From Cyclina sinensis (Eukaryota > Mollusca > Bivalvia > Venerida > Veneridae): a stretch of 64,000 bases of DNA. Shown here one piece after another: positions 36,588-49,250 of the stretch; positions within the stretch are counted from its first letter, which is position 1, and the number at the start of each line of letters is the position of its first letter. The stretch covers positions 1,401,094-1,465,093 of the forward strand of contig JAAONU010000022.1 in the NCBI GenBank assembly GCA_012932295.1, written 5' to 3'. A program made the translations under genes and the position numbers. The notes under the pieces were generated by a model. That model did no database searches and was not told the DNA's origin. It saw nothing but the letters and a program-made list of their open reading frames with translations.

Positions 36588-38075
36588 CATAATGATCAGC
36601 ATGTCTATGTGACTCAATTATATAGACTAAATCTTCCAACCCTCCCCCAAAGCAAATTTAACTGTTTTCCGCCAAATCTTTTTATATTTTCAAATTTCTA
36701 TTTTTAAAAGAGTGGTAGTTTAAGTTTAAGTGTCAAGGATGTAGCTTGCTTATATGGAAGTGTAAGCCTTACTTCTTGATATTAAAAGGAGACATCCCCA
36801 CTTACAAAACTATAAATGGTAGATGGAGAATTTAGGCATAATGCCGTGCATAAAAAAGCAAAGCAAGTGAACGTACTTAAATTTGTGTCTGAAAACCATA
36901 CAAGTAAATGGCAATGGTAAGTCTCTTTACTTCCTACACTGTTAAGTTTACTTTAACCTTAAAGAAATTACGGTATGATTTGCCAAAAAAAAAATAAACG
37001 AGTTTAAGGAAAATTATATAAGACTCACTGTAAAGGACGTCTACGGTTAATTTACGTTAACGTATTAAAAATCATACCGTACAATTGTCATACAATTCTT
37101 CCATTCCAAGGCATCTTTCATTTTGGGTGTCTGCTTAAAGTGACGAATACGGAAAGACTTCACGATAAGAAAAACTAAGAATTGAATGATTTAATTTACA
37201 TACATTGGTTTTGTATGTAGGTATTCCTGAAACATCCGTTCACCATTTAATCATGATAATGTGCAGTCAGCTCACTATTCAAATGCAAAGATACATGAAT
37301 ATAGTGACGTAATCATTGGTTATATGTATAAAAAGGCTATTTTGACAGTAACAGATTTGACTGTTAAGTAGGCACTTTCAATCTTTAATGTATTTATTTG
37401 AAGCAGCTCGAGTTCAGAGAGGTACTGATAGGAAATATGAAACCGAGGTAAACTTTCAGCCTAAGACTTTCTTGAAAGTAAATGAAAAGATCTTTATAAC
37501 ATGCAACAACTTTGAGCAGTTTTAAAGCGTTTTGTCTGCTCTTCTGTTTAATTCACACCAAAGATTACATCACATGCGATATTTATCAGTTCAGTAGCAT
37601 CAACAATGAAGAGATGGTAATACATATATACTATCTTGTTTCATAATGGGTATTCGTAATAAGTAGGAAGTTAGAATTAATATAAACGATCATGTACGAA
37701 CCTGAAAGCTTCTGACTTTTTCAAGATGACGGTGAATAAGGAACTGTGATAAGTGTTTGTTGTCCAGGCTAGGTAAATGTGAGATTGGATTCAAGGAGAA
37801 ATAACTACAGAAAATGCTATAAAAGACTTTTACTTTAATAATCATCTAGCAACACCACTACATACTTACGTCAAGTGGCAAGATGTTAATGTTTTACTAT
37901 GGTTTTGTCAGCAGTATTTTCTTTATTTACTAAACTTTCATTTTCAGTATCTTTAACATGTACTGTTGTTGTCTTCGTACTATTGCCGTTATATGACTAC
38001 TACCTTTTGATGCCTTTGCTTCGAATCACTTCATGAAACTATGCTGTATGTCATGAACAAGTTGTAATAACATAA
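36588..38075 (+). pseudogene. Decayed sushi + MIB/HERC2 exon block, tandem copy 2
   Basis: Tandem partner of 34975-36455, offset about 1.6 kb, with landmark blocks in the same order. The sushi-like exon (about 36740-36860) is further decayed. The first MIB/HERC2 exon at 37412-37447 keeps all 12 codons, VQRGTDRKYETE, aligned with VQRGPDWKWGDQ in the intact gene and followed by the same GTAAAC donor. The second, about 37767-37830, reads G-stop-VNVRLDSRRNNYRK. The two conserved Trp of the first exon are lost and a stop replaces Trp in the second. Confidence 0.65.
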
Positions 38076-38154
38076 ATTTCTGTCTTCAATTTTTTGTTTT
38101 ACAACTTCATTACGAAACGTTGTACATTTCTATTGTAACAAGTATTTTTTTCTT

Positions 38155-38700
38155 TCTTTCAATCACCTGATCACATAGTGATCACATCGCTCACATCGAG
38201 CTTTTGTGAATGCGTGATGTCGTGTGTGCATCCGTCAACAGTTGTTTTACTACTATGTCTGTAGTTACTATGGAAACTCAAAAACACTTAAAAGTTAATG
38301 TATTCTAAATTAACCACTCATAGACCTCTGACATTTGATATGAGACCAAACAACCACAAATATTGTTCAATATTCAATTTTTGTCTTTTAAGTCACCATC
38401 TGTACAGCCCAAGATCATTGTCTTGTACTCTAAACTTGTTGTGCTCCTAATCGCTTGGCACGTAGTCTAGATATTTAGTGCATAGCAGTGCCTAGAAGAT
38501 CTTTACCAAAAATGTTTCAATTATGTCCCAGGGTGACTTTTTGTCAAGCGTCATTTCTTTTTACATAGACACAGAATAAAGACTTCGAAAATCTTCTCGA
38601 AATTGAATTACCTTGTGTCTAGATATTTAGAAAATAGTATTGTAGACTTGGGTGTCTTTGGGGGGCGAACATAATAAACAAGGCGTCCGATCACTATGTG
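38155..38700. repeat. Decayed 'AGCTCACCTGAG'-class element
   Basis: Begins with ATCACCTGATCACATAGTGATCAC and continues through GCTTTTGTGAATGCG, a CGTGTGTGCATCCGTCAACAGTTG block and 'GTGTCTAGATATTTAGAAAATAG', the layout of the 30154-32212 element. It ends near GATCACTATGTGATTTT. Related tails continue at 39790-40050 and 41400-43300. Confidence 0.55.
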
Positions 38701-39785
38701 ATTTTAATCAGATTTAATGCTGTTTCTGTTTTTAACATGCACCAAAATATACTGTAGTAATATACTGTAACACTGTCCATCAAGTACTTGTATAGGTCTA
38801 CGTTGCCGCGAAGTCTGTCATACCCACTGTATATATAACATATAGAACTGTTATGGAAACCAACACTCTGTGATGCACTGTCACAAGCAGTGGACCAAAC
38901 CGTGGGACAACGGCAACAACAAGAAACACACGGCACTGAAAGTGTAAACCATTACCAGCGTAAAGTAAAGAATACAGTCTAGACATCCGACATGACATAT
39001 TCGACATGACATATTCGACATGACAGCTATAGCATGTTAATTAAACAAAGTATAAAATATGTACATTAATTGAGATATACAGATCATTATAAAAATACAA
39101 ATTACTTTAGCTTCAGTATAGTGGTCCTGGCCTTACAACAGAACTCCAAATAAATGTAATTACAATGACTATGTCCGTTAGTTTATCAAGATATTTAACA
39201 AACAAATATAGAAAATGACAGAATAAAAAAAACGACGAACAAACATGACAACTGACTTACAGATCGTTGGGATCTTCAGCCCTACATGTACATGTACATC
39301 AACTGGTAACAACAAGGAACCTAGCTGCACGCTGTCACCACACCTGAACTTGTGCATGCTGTGAAACAATCAATTAGATGTTAAACAATCATGCAATCAT
39401 GTTAACAAGAGAAAACAGACTGAGATTATAAATAAGGTCGCCATCTTGGATTTTACCTTTTTTTAAAAAAAATTGCATTTACTTTCGCGAATAATAAAAT
39501 AAATAAATAAACAACAGAATTTCAGCCATTGCAATGAGACATATTAAACTAAAACACCAAATGTCCAAACAAAGAATGAAGACCAAAGTCAAGCAGCCCT
39601 CTGGCGCGAAACAACTAAAACCATGAGGAACAAAAATGACCTGCTCCAATCAAAGTAAACTTATATACTGACCAGGAGCACACTATTTTTCCCGCCTAAT
39701 CAAGGGAAGTAACTCTTTTTATAAAAGAACAGATAATCATAAAAATACAGCGAGGGAACATCTCAAACAAATAATTACTAAAATA
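38700..39785. other. Unassigned insertion between repeat fragments
   Basis: This segment interrupts repeat sequence of the 'AGCTCACCTGAG' class. A short direct duplication, 'ATTCGACATGACAT', lies near 38998-39020. Minus-strand frames here (38694-39007) have no domain. It may be a retroelement fragment, but no ends could be fixed. Confidence 0.35.
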
Positions 39786-40060
39786 ACACCTGGCTACAGT
39801 ATTGTTCATTAGATCTCGACCATAATATTTTATGTGGTTACCTTAGGGGCAAGACTTGCTCTGCGCTAGGGTGTCACTAATTTTTACATAGCCTTCCATA
39901 AGAAAGTTTCAAAAATCTCTTAAACAGAAAACAAAAAAAACTAAACGTTTAGACATATAGTGTTTCAAGTTGTATTGTAGACCACAACAAAATGTTGAAA
40001 TCATTGACCTGGGATGAAAAGTGACCCGCCCTGGGGATCAATAATTTCTAGTATATAGTA
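39786..40060. repeat. 'AGCTCACCTGAG'-class repeat fragment
   Basis: Internal-unit wording such as 'GGCAAGACTTGCTCTGCGCTAGGGTGTCACTAA' and 'TTAGACATATAGTGTTTCAA' continues the family seen at 30154-32212. Confidence 0.45.
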
Positions 40061-41401
40061 TTGTTTGTTGTCATCCCGAAATTAATATGTCCAAGAGTCT
40101 ATATTTACGGATTAAACCGTAAAACCTAGACCTTTGATCATTGAAATGTAACGTTGAAAGGTAGTTATGTAACAATCTTATAAGTTCATGGATACTTAAC
40201 CAACATCCAACACTCAACAACCAAACAGCAGGTTCTAGGAAATAACTGGTACAACAAATCAATACCCTTGTACCATGTACAACTTTTTTTAACACTAACT
40301 GTGCTACATACACAGGTCGAATACAGATGACAAAGACAGACTGTCACAGAAGGGAAATGATGTATGATATGAAAAATGAAATGAAATGTTAGCTCACCAA
40401 CCACCTGTCTGTTAAATGTTAAAGCTGAAAGCGACCATACTGTTAGTCTGTGAAGTGAACTGAGCTGCTGTACACCAGATCTCAAGATACATGTAAAACA
40501 TCTTGACCTGTCAAAAACAAAAATGTAAACAGATGACAACTGTCAAAAACAACTAAATCATTAAACTATATAATATCAAGTTCTAAATCTAATTCAAATT
40601 CACTGAAAATAAATTAAATTATTGTCACTTAAGTTACAATAAAGTTATCAATTAGCAAAAGAAATTTAACCCTTTTTTTATTCCAATATATGCAGTCTAT
40701 TTTTAATAAACACAATTCCAACACACGATGAGTAAGTAAACAAAGTTGTAATGTCCGGTTCACGAATCCAACGGCGAAATCCACAGTGACAGGTGTTGGC
40801 ATGCCGTTTAATCAATAGACAAACTTACTTAATAACTGTTAAAGGCCTTTGAAGTTCAGAAAGCTTTCATATTACACAAGAGAAGAAAGTTTAAAAACAC
40901 ATGTGTTTACAAAATTCCATGTTTTCCCGACCAGTGACGTCATATGAAGGGTTTTCCAATTTGCATTGGTTGGATTTGAAATGGGAGGTAAATCCCGAAA
41001 CGGCTTCCAAGGTCACGCTCTGCCAAAAGCCCAAAATGCCACACTGGCCACCAATGTTACATATGCATATGGGTCTCTATCATTCCGGGCGAGGGAGACA
41101 ATGGGGCCGGAGCTGTAAATATAACAAGGTGCAGCTCAAAATAAGAGAACGGCAAAGAACGTCTGTCTTCTACGAAATGTAATAAGTGAGTGCGCAGTGG
41201 TATGAAAAAGCGAGAATATCGTGCCAAATGAAATGAAAGCGAATTGTGAATAAAATCCGTCACCTTAGTGAATACGGATGTAATGAAAATGAATACATGA
41301 GAGGGGGGTTGATGGAAAGACCCAAACGTACAGAACAAACAAACAGAGAAAACAAAGAACACTTAATAGGATACAGACACAGGCATATTGTCTCTGTGAC
41401 A
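40061..41401. other. Unassigned insertion, possible LTR-type remnant
   Basis: A second insertion into repeat sequence. The last 347 bp (41055-41401) begin TGTTACA and end TGTGACA, as an LTR might, but no second copy and no target-site duplication are visible. Open frames (40071-40539 and 41057-41362 minus, 40901-41182 plus) show no retroelement domain. Confidence 0.25.
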
Positions 41402-43390
41402 CTTGGTTAAAACTGTTCCGCCCTAGTGAGCAACAATTTACCTTATATAGGAATTTTAGTTGTCCATCAAACCGATCGTCCTAAGCTTACAAATTGGGGA
41501 TAAGCACTATATAGTGGCTCTGTACCAAAGTTGTCCAAAGCATAGGCACAATGTGTAAAATGACCCTAACCAAGTTGTCAGTTATTTAACTTAAATTGGA
41601 AACAGTATGGCCTAGAGATTAGATATGCATAGAACATAAACTGGTGGTTCTTTTACCATAATTGTTCAAGGTCACCGCTGCCGCTAACTTCGTCATGCGG
41701 TCACATAAATAGGAATGTTTAAATCCTTTCGAAGAGCTCAAGAACAAGAACCTTAGTATTCAGGTGTGAAGTATTGGCTAGTAGCTCTCTTCATATTTAA
41801 TTCAAGACCTTATGGTCAAAAGTGGCCAAGCCTAGGGGGTCACTAGATTATTGTTACTGATATGGAAGTACAAAAATATCTTTCACGTAATTTCGGGATG
41901 AAACTTTGTGTTCACATTATAAACTTTGTCCATTACCTTTATCTTGTGACCTTTGCCTTTACATATTTTCATTTTGTACTTTCTTTCTTGTTGAAGTAAC
42001 TACAGTATCGAATTTTTTAATGCCAGTTCATTTGCACTAAGATCTACATCTGTCGTAATTAATACTGTTACATTGTCATTGCTCTCTAATCGTTTATATT
42101 TCTCTGAGAAAGATTAGATAGGGCCTTGATATGACTTTATAAAAAGGACACAAAATGCATTTCATCATCCATTTGTTTCCATTAACTTAATGAAAGGTAG
42201 AGGGCGCCCATGCTTTTGCATTTATGAATGAAAACGTTCGCGATTAAAAAAAATAAGAAAACTTTTCTTTTTCATGCTCCTTTTTTTATTCATCATGTCG
42301 GTCGGTCCATAGACAAAAAGGGTTTCCGATGACCTGCTTGATAGGTATTTTGGACATGTTAAGTAGGAAATCTCTCTTATATTTAGATTCGCTATGTCTA
42401 AGGTTAAGCCTAAAGGGTATGCACTTCGAAAACGGTTTCCGTTCGACAACTCTTAAGAACATAACTCAAAACTCTCTTATTGGCATGATATGGATACAAA
42501 CTTTTCCATTCTTGGCTAACTCGAATAAATACCACCAACCTTGCGAAGGGCTTGCACCTTGAATCCTTTATAATTATTAAAAGTACATAGAAAGCATAAG
42601 CCTATAGACTTTAAACTTGATGGGTAGGCTAGATGTTTTGAATAGAAAGTTCGTTGAAATAACTGGGTCAAAGGTCAAGCCCAAAGAAGCTAATCTAATC
42701 AATTTCACAAATACAAATTAACTCAAAACCCCGAAAATTTCATGATAGTTGGACATAATTTTTTACTTCCTCTGGTGGTTGGACATGATGAGTAGATGTA
42801 CCTTTTGAATTTAAACTGACCTGGATCAAAGGTCAAGCTCACAGTGTAATGTACTTTGAAAGCGGTTTAGATATTATTTCCTGAAAAATAAAGAATGACG
42901 CCTGGAAATGTTAAGGTTTGGTCAGGCATGAAAAGAAAATGATTTTTCTTACGTATGACTAAGTCTTAGTTTTTCAAAATTAAAGTATTTTACTTCAAAG
43001 TGAGTTTCCGATCAATAACTAAAAAACAACTGAACCGAGGACACTCAATTTTTTCAGGATGGTTTTAGTTGACAAATAGGTGAACGCATTTTATTTTTGG
43101 CTCTCGTGGTAAGCGGTCAAGCTCACAGGAACATTTTACATGATGGTTGGTAATGAAGACTACAAACGTAAAAAATGCTTATTAATCAATAAGTGAAATA
43201 CTGCTTTACTCAGAAACTTCATATACAAAACAATTGTGCAGGGTAAGTAATTGCAAGACTTTAACCCACTTGGTTAAAACTCGCAGGGGCTCATGTTAAC
43301 GTCAGGTAGGTGGTGAAATTTCAAGGGTCTCCAAACTGAAGATTTGTAATCTATTTTAATTTTGTCGGTGCGATTGCTATATGGAAATAT
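41402..43390. repeat. Decayed 'AGCTCACCTGAG'-class repeat remnants
   Basis: Degenerate internal units with wording such as 'TTGTCCAAAGCATAGGCACAATG', 'GGCCAAGCCTAGGGGGTCAC' and 'GGTCAAAGGTCAAGCCCA' continue through this segment. There is no gene. Confidence 0.45.
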
Positions 43391-43393
43391 ATA

Positions 43394-43890
43394 GAGAATA
43401 ATAGGTTAGTGTCTTAATATGAGAAAGTTTATCTGGCAAGGCGTAGGAATATATCGGGTGAGCCGAAGGCGAACCCGATAAATTTCGCAGCCGAGCCTAT
43501 TGACTAACCTATTATTCTATTTATCCTGTCACATCTGGCATTTGGAATAATTTACTTGATATTGAAAATCTATCTTTAAAGTGTTTCAAGTTAGGATAAT
43601 ATCAAGGTTATCCGCCAGGTGTACATATACACAAAAAATAGTTCCAACGTTTCGATAATTTTATTTCCTTACATGATCACTATATTGTAAGATCTAGATA
43701 TTGAAATATTTAGTTTTTATTCAAGTAGTCTCTGTAAGAACAACAATTTTATCACTTCCTTCTGATTTTAAACACAAAAGTAGTCCATGACATATCATGT
43801 GCCGTATAAAGCAAAATTTATACGACACCCCCCCCCCTCACCACACACACACACACCTCGGATATGAAATAATTGACAGGATAAATAAAA
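43394..43890. mobile_element. Nested foldback (MITE-like) element
   Basis: Three nested or neighbouring inverted pairs are present: GAATAATAGGTTAGT near 43397-43411 with ACTAACCTATTATTC near 43503-43517; TATCGGGT with ACCCGATA near 43454-43482; and TTTATCCTGTCA near 43519-43530 with TGACAGGATAAA near 43875-43886. A poly-C/CA run lies at 43826-43856. No coding. It resembles a small non-autonomous TIR element with an internal hairpin. Confidence 0.5.
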
Positions 43891-43899
43891 CTTTTGGAT

Positions 43900-46700
43900 A
43901 AGATAATTTTTGATTGACGTGTTGTTTATTTGACCCGTAGGCTTTCCACAGTTTCACATATAAATTAAACATGTATGTGAACTCAGACACTTGAGTGCAC
44001 GACCACGGTGCAATTCATACCCTATGACAGATTATTGAGCCATAAGAAGTAGATGGAATAATGCTGTTGTTGTTTTTGTGTTTTGTTGTGTGTGTGTGTT
44101 CTTTTCTTATTTTTTTTATTAATTTATCTATTTTGTTTATTTCAAAATTGTTTAGCAGTAATAGTATGATTCTTGCATTTTCGGTATTTTAAATAAATAG
44201 AAAGGAACAGTAAAACCATTAGTAAATAAATAAATAACACTGAAGTCGTTACTAATTTAAAATTACTTGCGGAAAATATAGTAAAATAGAGTGCGCGGAA
44301 ATACTAAGTAAACGTAGTTCTTAATAAAAAGGCGAAACAGATTGGGACAAAAAAATATACAACTAAAACGCGAAACCTTTTTTCGGGACGTCAAAAAAGC
44401 GCTAGGTGGTTTAAAAAATATAGCATAATTTTCAGTAAATGGGACCATAGGTTACATACCAACCCTGTTGGTTTACTTTTATTATGTACTGCAAGATAAA
44501 TTTTCTCTGACACAAATTATGATCTTGAAGTTTTTTTTCGCCATCTGCATTTTGCAGCATTTTATATTTGTATATTTATCTTTTAGAGTGTAAATTCCCA
44601 GGAAATTCCGCCACAGTTACCTAGGTAACAAACGAACTAGCTAATATCTGAAACTCAAACGAGATGATTAACTGCTTAATAATCTGTGTGTGTTTTGTTG
44701 TATCCCGAGAGAACATCTGGCAAAACAAGTGCCAATTTAATCTAACAAAATTAACAAGATGCTAAATGAGGCACGGGTACTTTGTTTCAAATAATATCGA
44801 ATGCCAAAATATACATAGTGTATTGAAAAAGTTAGGAAACATTTTTATCTTGTAGTCTCTTAGATTAGTAGTTGGAAGTGTTACATTTGTCTATAATTTT
44901 TCAGCCGGCACCTTTCTTCAAAAAACAGATCAAATAATCAAAGCTCTATTTGAACAACAACAACAACAAAAACAAAATTCTGACTACCTTAAAGTATTAT
45001 TGTATATAAAACCATTTGCAAATTTACTTTTGAAATTGTACTTTTAGTCATTCATCATTTGTTACTCCAACTGATGAAATAAACTTCAATACATGTCAAT
45101 ATGCTCCTACGCCCCGATATTTCTGTATAGGCTTTCATTTGTCCAGTTGATTAGTATACAGAGATGTTAACTGTTACTTGTTAAATATTTAAATGGGACT
45201 TTTCAATCATTCATTTCGGACAGATCCATTGTTTATGGGTTTTTTGTTGAAAATTTACTGACTAAATGGCGATTAGTGCAGACCATGATCAGACTGCAAG
45301 GATGCCGCTTAGACAGAACTTGGTGAGGGTGAAAGCGACTGACTCACAGAATTTAACTGATTATGTTTCTTTAAAATTTAAGAGATTGTGGAAAAAATAT
45401 AATATCATGCTTCTATACACCATGAAAACTGAAAAAAAGATAATACCAGGTTCAGTATCTCCATCAGTAAAATCTAGAGAGACAGTCAATACAACTAAGC
45501 AGACACAAGTTCTTAACTTTCGTCAAAATCAGTAATTTAACTTGCATGTCTACCCCATTATTAACGGCGGAAATTTTTATCCGAAAGAAGTGTGAAAAAT
45601 TATATTTTGATATTTTTTGTAACAAAAAATGAGTCAGTAAATCAGTTTAGATATGTTCTTCACAAATAAAACTAGAATATCTAGAAGTATAAACATGTTT
45701 TTCTTTCCTTTTTCATCGTCGGCTTTTCTGTTAGTCAGTCGCTTTAGAGAATCACAAATCTTGTCACTGCCTCTATACATAAGGTTGTCTTCCCCGTTAA
45801 CTGGCATGGGCTACCTTTTTAAATCCTCAAGACAGCAAAATACTCGACGAACACCTCGAAAAGCACTGAAGACATTATATAACAAGAAACGTACAATGGA
45901 TTGCATTTTAAATGTTTAACTGTTTATAAAAAAAACGTCATTTTAGAAAAGAAAAAAAAAAACTCTAAATCATCACGAATGACCTTTCAAATAATTAATT
46001 AACCGTTAGCACATCATTAATACTAATGACGTCAGAAAAAACTGAAATAGTGCACTTTTTCATTATTGCTGTTGACCACAAAACACAAAATAAAAACATG
46101 TGCACATTAGAAATGATTAAAGGAGCTGTACTCCAGATTGGATAAAAATATTTTTTGCATAAATTATTTATCTAGATGCCCTGATATTATAACAACATGA
46201 TATTTTACTTCAAAACTGATTATAAAATCCACAATAGAACCAAAAAATATATTCGCTTCAGCTTGATTTGAAATCTGGACCCTCATGTTAAAATATTAAA
46301 AACGATTTTACTGCCACGAGTTTCACTGCAAGTGAAATGACAATCATTTACTTTAAATATTATCAATCATTTACTTTAAATATTATACGATATGGTTATA
46401 CTCTTGCGTTACGGCATAGCCCCATGAAAGGAAAAAAAATCAATTTATAATGTGATTATCTGACTTATTTTTTGCCAGTTAGTTAGTTTTAAAGCATTAA
46501 TCATAAATATTAAAAGAAATATTTAATACAAGAAAACTTTCAATTTTGTCATCTGGAGACCAGCCCTTTTAAAGTAGCCAACAATTACTGACGATTCTTT
46601 TCATTTAATATCATGGCTAACCTCAGATATGCTTCAAATACAACACACTTGCTGCCATATTAACTCTGATCAGTATACATAAATGACTCTCAAACTAAAT
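43900..46700. other. Non-coding stretch upstream of the TSP1-sushi-MIB gene
   Basis: Contains a CAA run near 44957-44975 and a 24-bp tandem duplication (CAATCATTTACTTTAAATATTAT) near 46342-46388. The open frames at 45266-45535 and 45653-45919 are basic, low-signature and not joined by plausible splice sites, so I do not call them genes. Confidence 0.4.
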
Positions 46701-46792
46701 ATATATTTGCCCAATGAAGTGTACTCCGTTAAGAAAACTTAGATATCTCTGTTGAAACATATTATTTACTAAATCCGCACATACATTAAGAC

Positions 46793-49250
46793 ATGGGATT
46801 TATACGTCTTAGTGTGGTCGTTCTTGGAATTTTTATTTTATGTGACATGTTACCTGCCGCACCTCTTGATAATGTCAAGAATACAACGGAAGTTTCGTTG
46901 AATGGTAACTATTTGCTGGCCTTGGGTAAAACAATGAATAAACCGATATTTGAGCTTTTTGGTAGATCTCTTCTTCAGACGGAGGTTGATATGAAACGTT
47001 TCGTTGATAATAAAACTTCAACCATGTTGACTGAAGAAGAGATAGAAAATGAAATAGACAGTAAAATTATGGAGGCAATCACTGACTCCTTCGATGGTCT
47101 GTGTAAACAAAACTTTTGTGGAGATTGGAGTGAATGGTCTGGATGTTCGGGGAATGTTACCGGTCCTTTTGGTGTGAAATCTCGTTCTCGGACGTGTAGT
47201 AATAACAGATTCAAAATATGTAAAGCTGAACAGAATGAAACAGCAGAGAAGGACATGGAATTATGTAAAGGTATGGCAAATCTATCATGCAATAAACAGC
47301 TCAATTGTATTCGTCTGAGTTTCTGTTTTTTTCTTTAATTGAAAGCTGTTTCAATATAGGAAATGAATCAAATAGATTTGACAAATTACATTTACTATTA
47401 GTACTGAAATTAGACCGTAGTGTTTGCAGATTTGTTTAGTCTTTAAAAACTTCATTAACATTAACATTCATAAAAGAAATATTGGGGAAAATCATTAACT
47501 GTTTTTGTACTAAATATCTGACAACCGTTTTGAGCTTTTTATTCTAAATTCATGTTGTGGTAATATTTTGTGTATGCACTACTTCTGGTTTGCTTCCTTT
47601 CAAAAGTAGTAAGTTTGAATAACACGAATACTTCAAATAATACTGAGCAAACAAATATTTTTAGTTTGTCGCCTACCTTTGAAAGAAAACGGGCACCTTG
47701 AACTAAAAGGCCAGGACACTGCCCTTGTAAAGTGCGAGCTTGGATATAAAGCAACCAAAGAAAATACAGTTTGCAAAAATGGCAAATGGGAGGATGTAAT
47801 TTGTAGAGGTTAGTTGTCTTTTTTTCTGAACACCTATGTTACCTCACAATATATTCCAGAGAACAACTTAAATAATACACATATTACACCGAGATTGAAA
47901 TTTTAGTGTACATATCTCTGAAACAATTGAGTTTGAATATAACATTTCGGCATTCCAACTGCCCTAACAAAATTGCAAAAAACTGTTGAAATTTAGCTCT
48001 TCTGAAACTGTTAATCACGTTTGCACGCCAGCTAGATTCTATATTATAAAAGAGGATAATTTTATATTTTATGAAAGGATAACTTATGACTTGAAAGTTT
48101 ACATTTTTACAACGCTAATCTAATGGAATTTATTTATTCAAAGAATAGTGACCAGGTTCAAACAATTTAATAGAGAGGAAACTACACATTTGTTATGACG
48201 TGTCAGTGACACATATGGTGCATATTAAAACTTACAAAACAAATTTTCGGCACTGCAAACGTAAGATTATGATGAAAGCCAAAACATAGAAATTTAAAAT
48301 GGCCATGTTGGTCATCACACTGCCATTGTTAACAGATATGAACATTAAATGTAGCAACTAAATATTAACTCCTAGATGAACACCACAGATTTAATCATAT
48401 TTCATTGACGATTTTGTGGCTTTGCATTAACCAGTAACCATCTCATATTGTGAGCAATGTACTGAGCTGTAACAACCAACTTCACGGAATTGCTATTATA
48501 TATATACAAATAAACAGTCTTGTATTCAAAAAGGAATTTCGAATTTAGTACGCGCCATTACGAGTACCATAACTATTCTTGGTGTACTTGCTTCATACGT
48601 GAAGACATTATTTGTGATTTCTATTTGTTATAACAGATGATAAATTGTCTTAACTTACTTCCTTTCAGAGCTCACCTCAAGCGACTTTGTTGTAGGTGTA
48701 CGTGTACAGCGAGGGCCTGATTGGAAGTGGGGAGATCAGGTAAACTGTCAGTTAAGATTTCCTCAGAATTATAAAAACTTCACAAAAAACTTGCGCCAAA
48801 ACAGTTAAATGTTTGGCTAGAACCTTGCAGAATAGACAACAATAATTTTTTGTTTCTATGAACGTCAACATTTATGATATTTTAAATAATGCTTCAAATG
48901 ATATTTTAATTGAGTCTATGCTATTCGACATAAGAAAACGCTACATTTGAACACATGTGATTGATATTTATATAAACTCGTAGTGGATTTCAATGATTTT
49001 GAATGCTTAAAGTATATTTTGTACTATGATTTTCATTGTTTGTAATTTTTTTAGTACAAATGTATCACAACTGAGAACGAGTGTCTTTGATTCTCGTAAA
49101 CTCTCTGATTTTCAGGATGGTGGGGGACCTGGAACGGTGATTGGATTTTATAGCACAGGTTGGGCGAAAGTTAAATGGGATGCAGGGGGTGGCAATTTTG
49201 CATACAGAATAGGCCAGGAAGATGCCATGGATATGATGATAATAATATGA
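46793..49250 (+). CDS. Secreted TSP1-sushi-MIB/HERC2 domain protein, 4 exons
   Basis: Exons: 46793-47270, 47665-47808, 48669-48739 and 49116-49250, with GT-AG borders and phases 1, 1 and 0. The 828 nt code for 275 residues and a stop. Exon 1 has a signal peptide (hydrophobic core LSVVVLGIFILC), an acidic helical region (residues about 65-105) and a thrombospondin type-1 repeat starting CGDWSEWSGC. Exon 2 is a full sushi/CCP domain with four Cys and Trp (begins CRLPLKENGHL). Exons 3-4 form a MIB/HERC2 domain: VQRGPDWKWGDQ joins DGGGPGTVIGFYSTGWAKVK and ends YRIGQED. At least four N-x-S/T sites fit a secreted route. Family knowledge: TSP1 and sushi mediate extracellular binding; MIB/HERC2 binds peptides in intracellular Mind-bomb and HERC2. 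Combining them in a secreted protein is unusual. Relics of the last three exons lie at 35-38 kb. Confidence 0.87.

Noticed and set aside
41055..41401. Solo LTR (TGTTACA...TGTGACA)
   Set aside because: The terminal bases fit, but there is no second copy, no target-site duplication and no primer-binding or coding part; kept only as a remark.
45266..45919. Two consecutive open frames of 89 and 88 codons
   Set aside because: No recognisable domain, no credible splice join, and basic AT-driven composition.
46975..47304. 109-codon minus-strand frame opposite the TSP1 exon
   Set aside because: Shadow of the + strand coding exon, which has domain, signal peptide and splice support.
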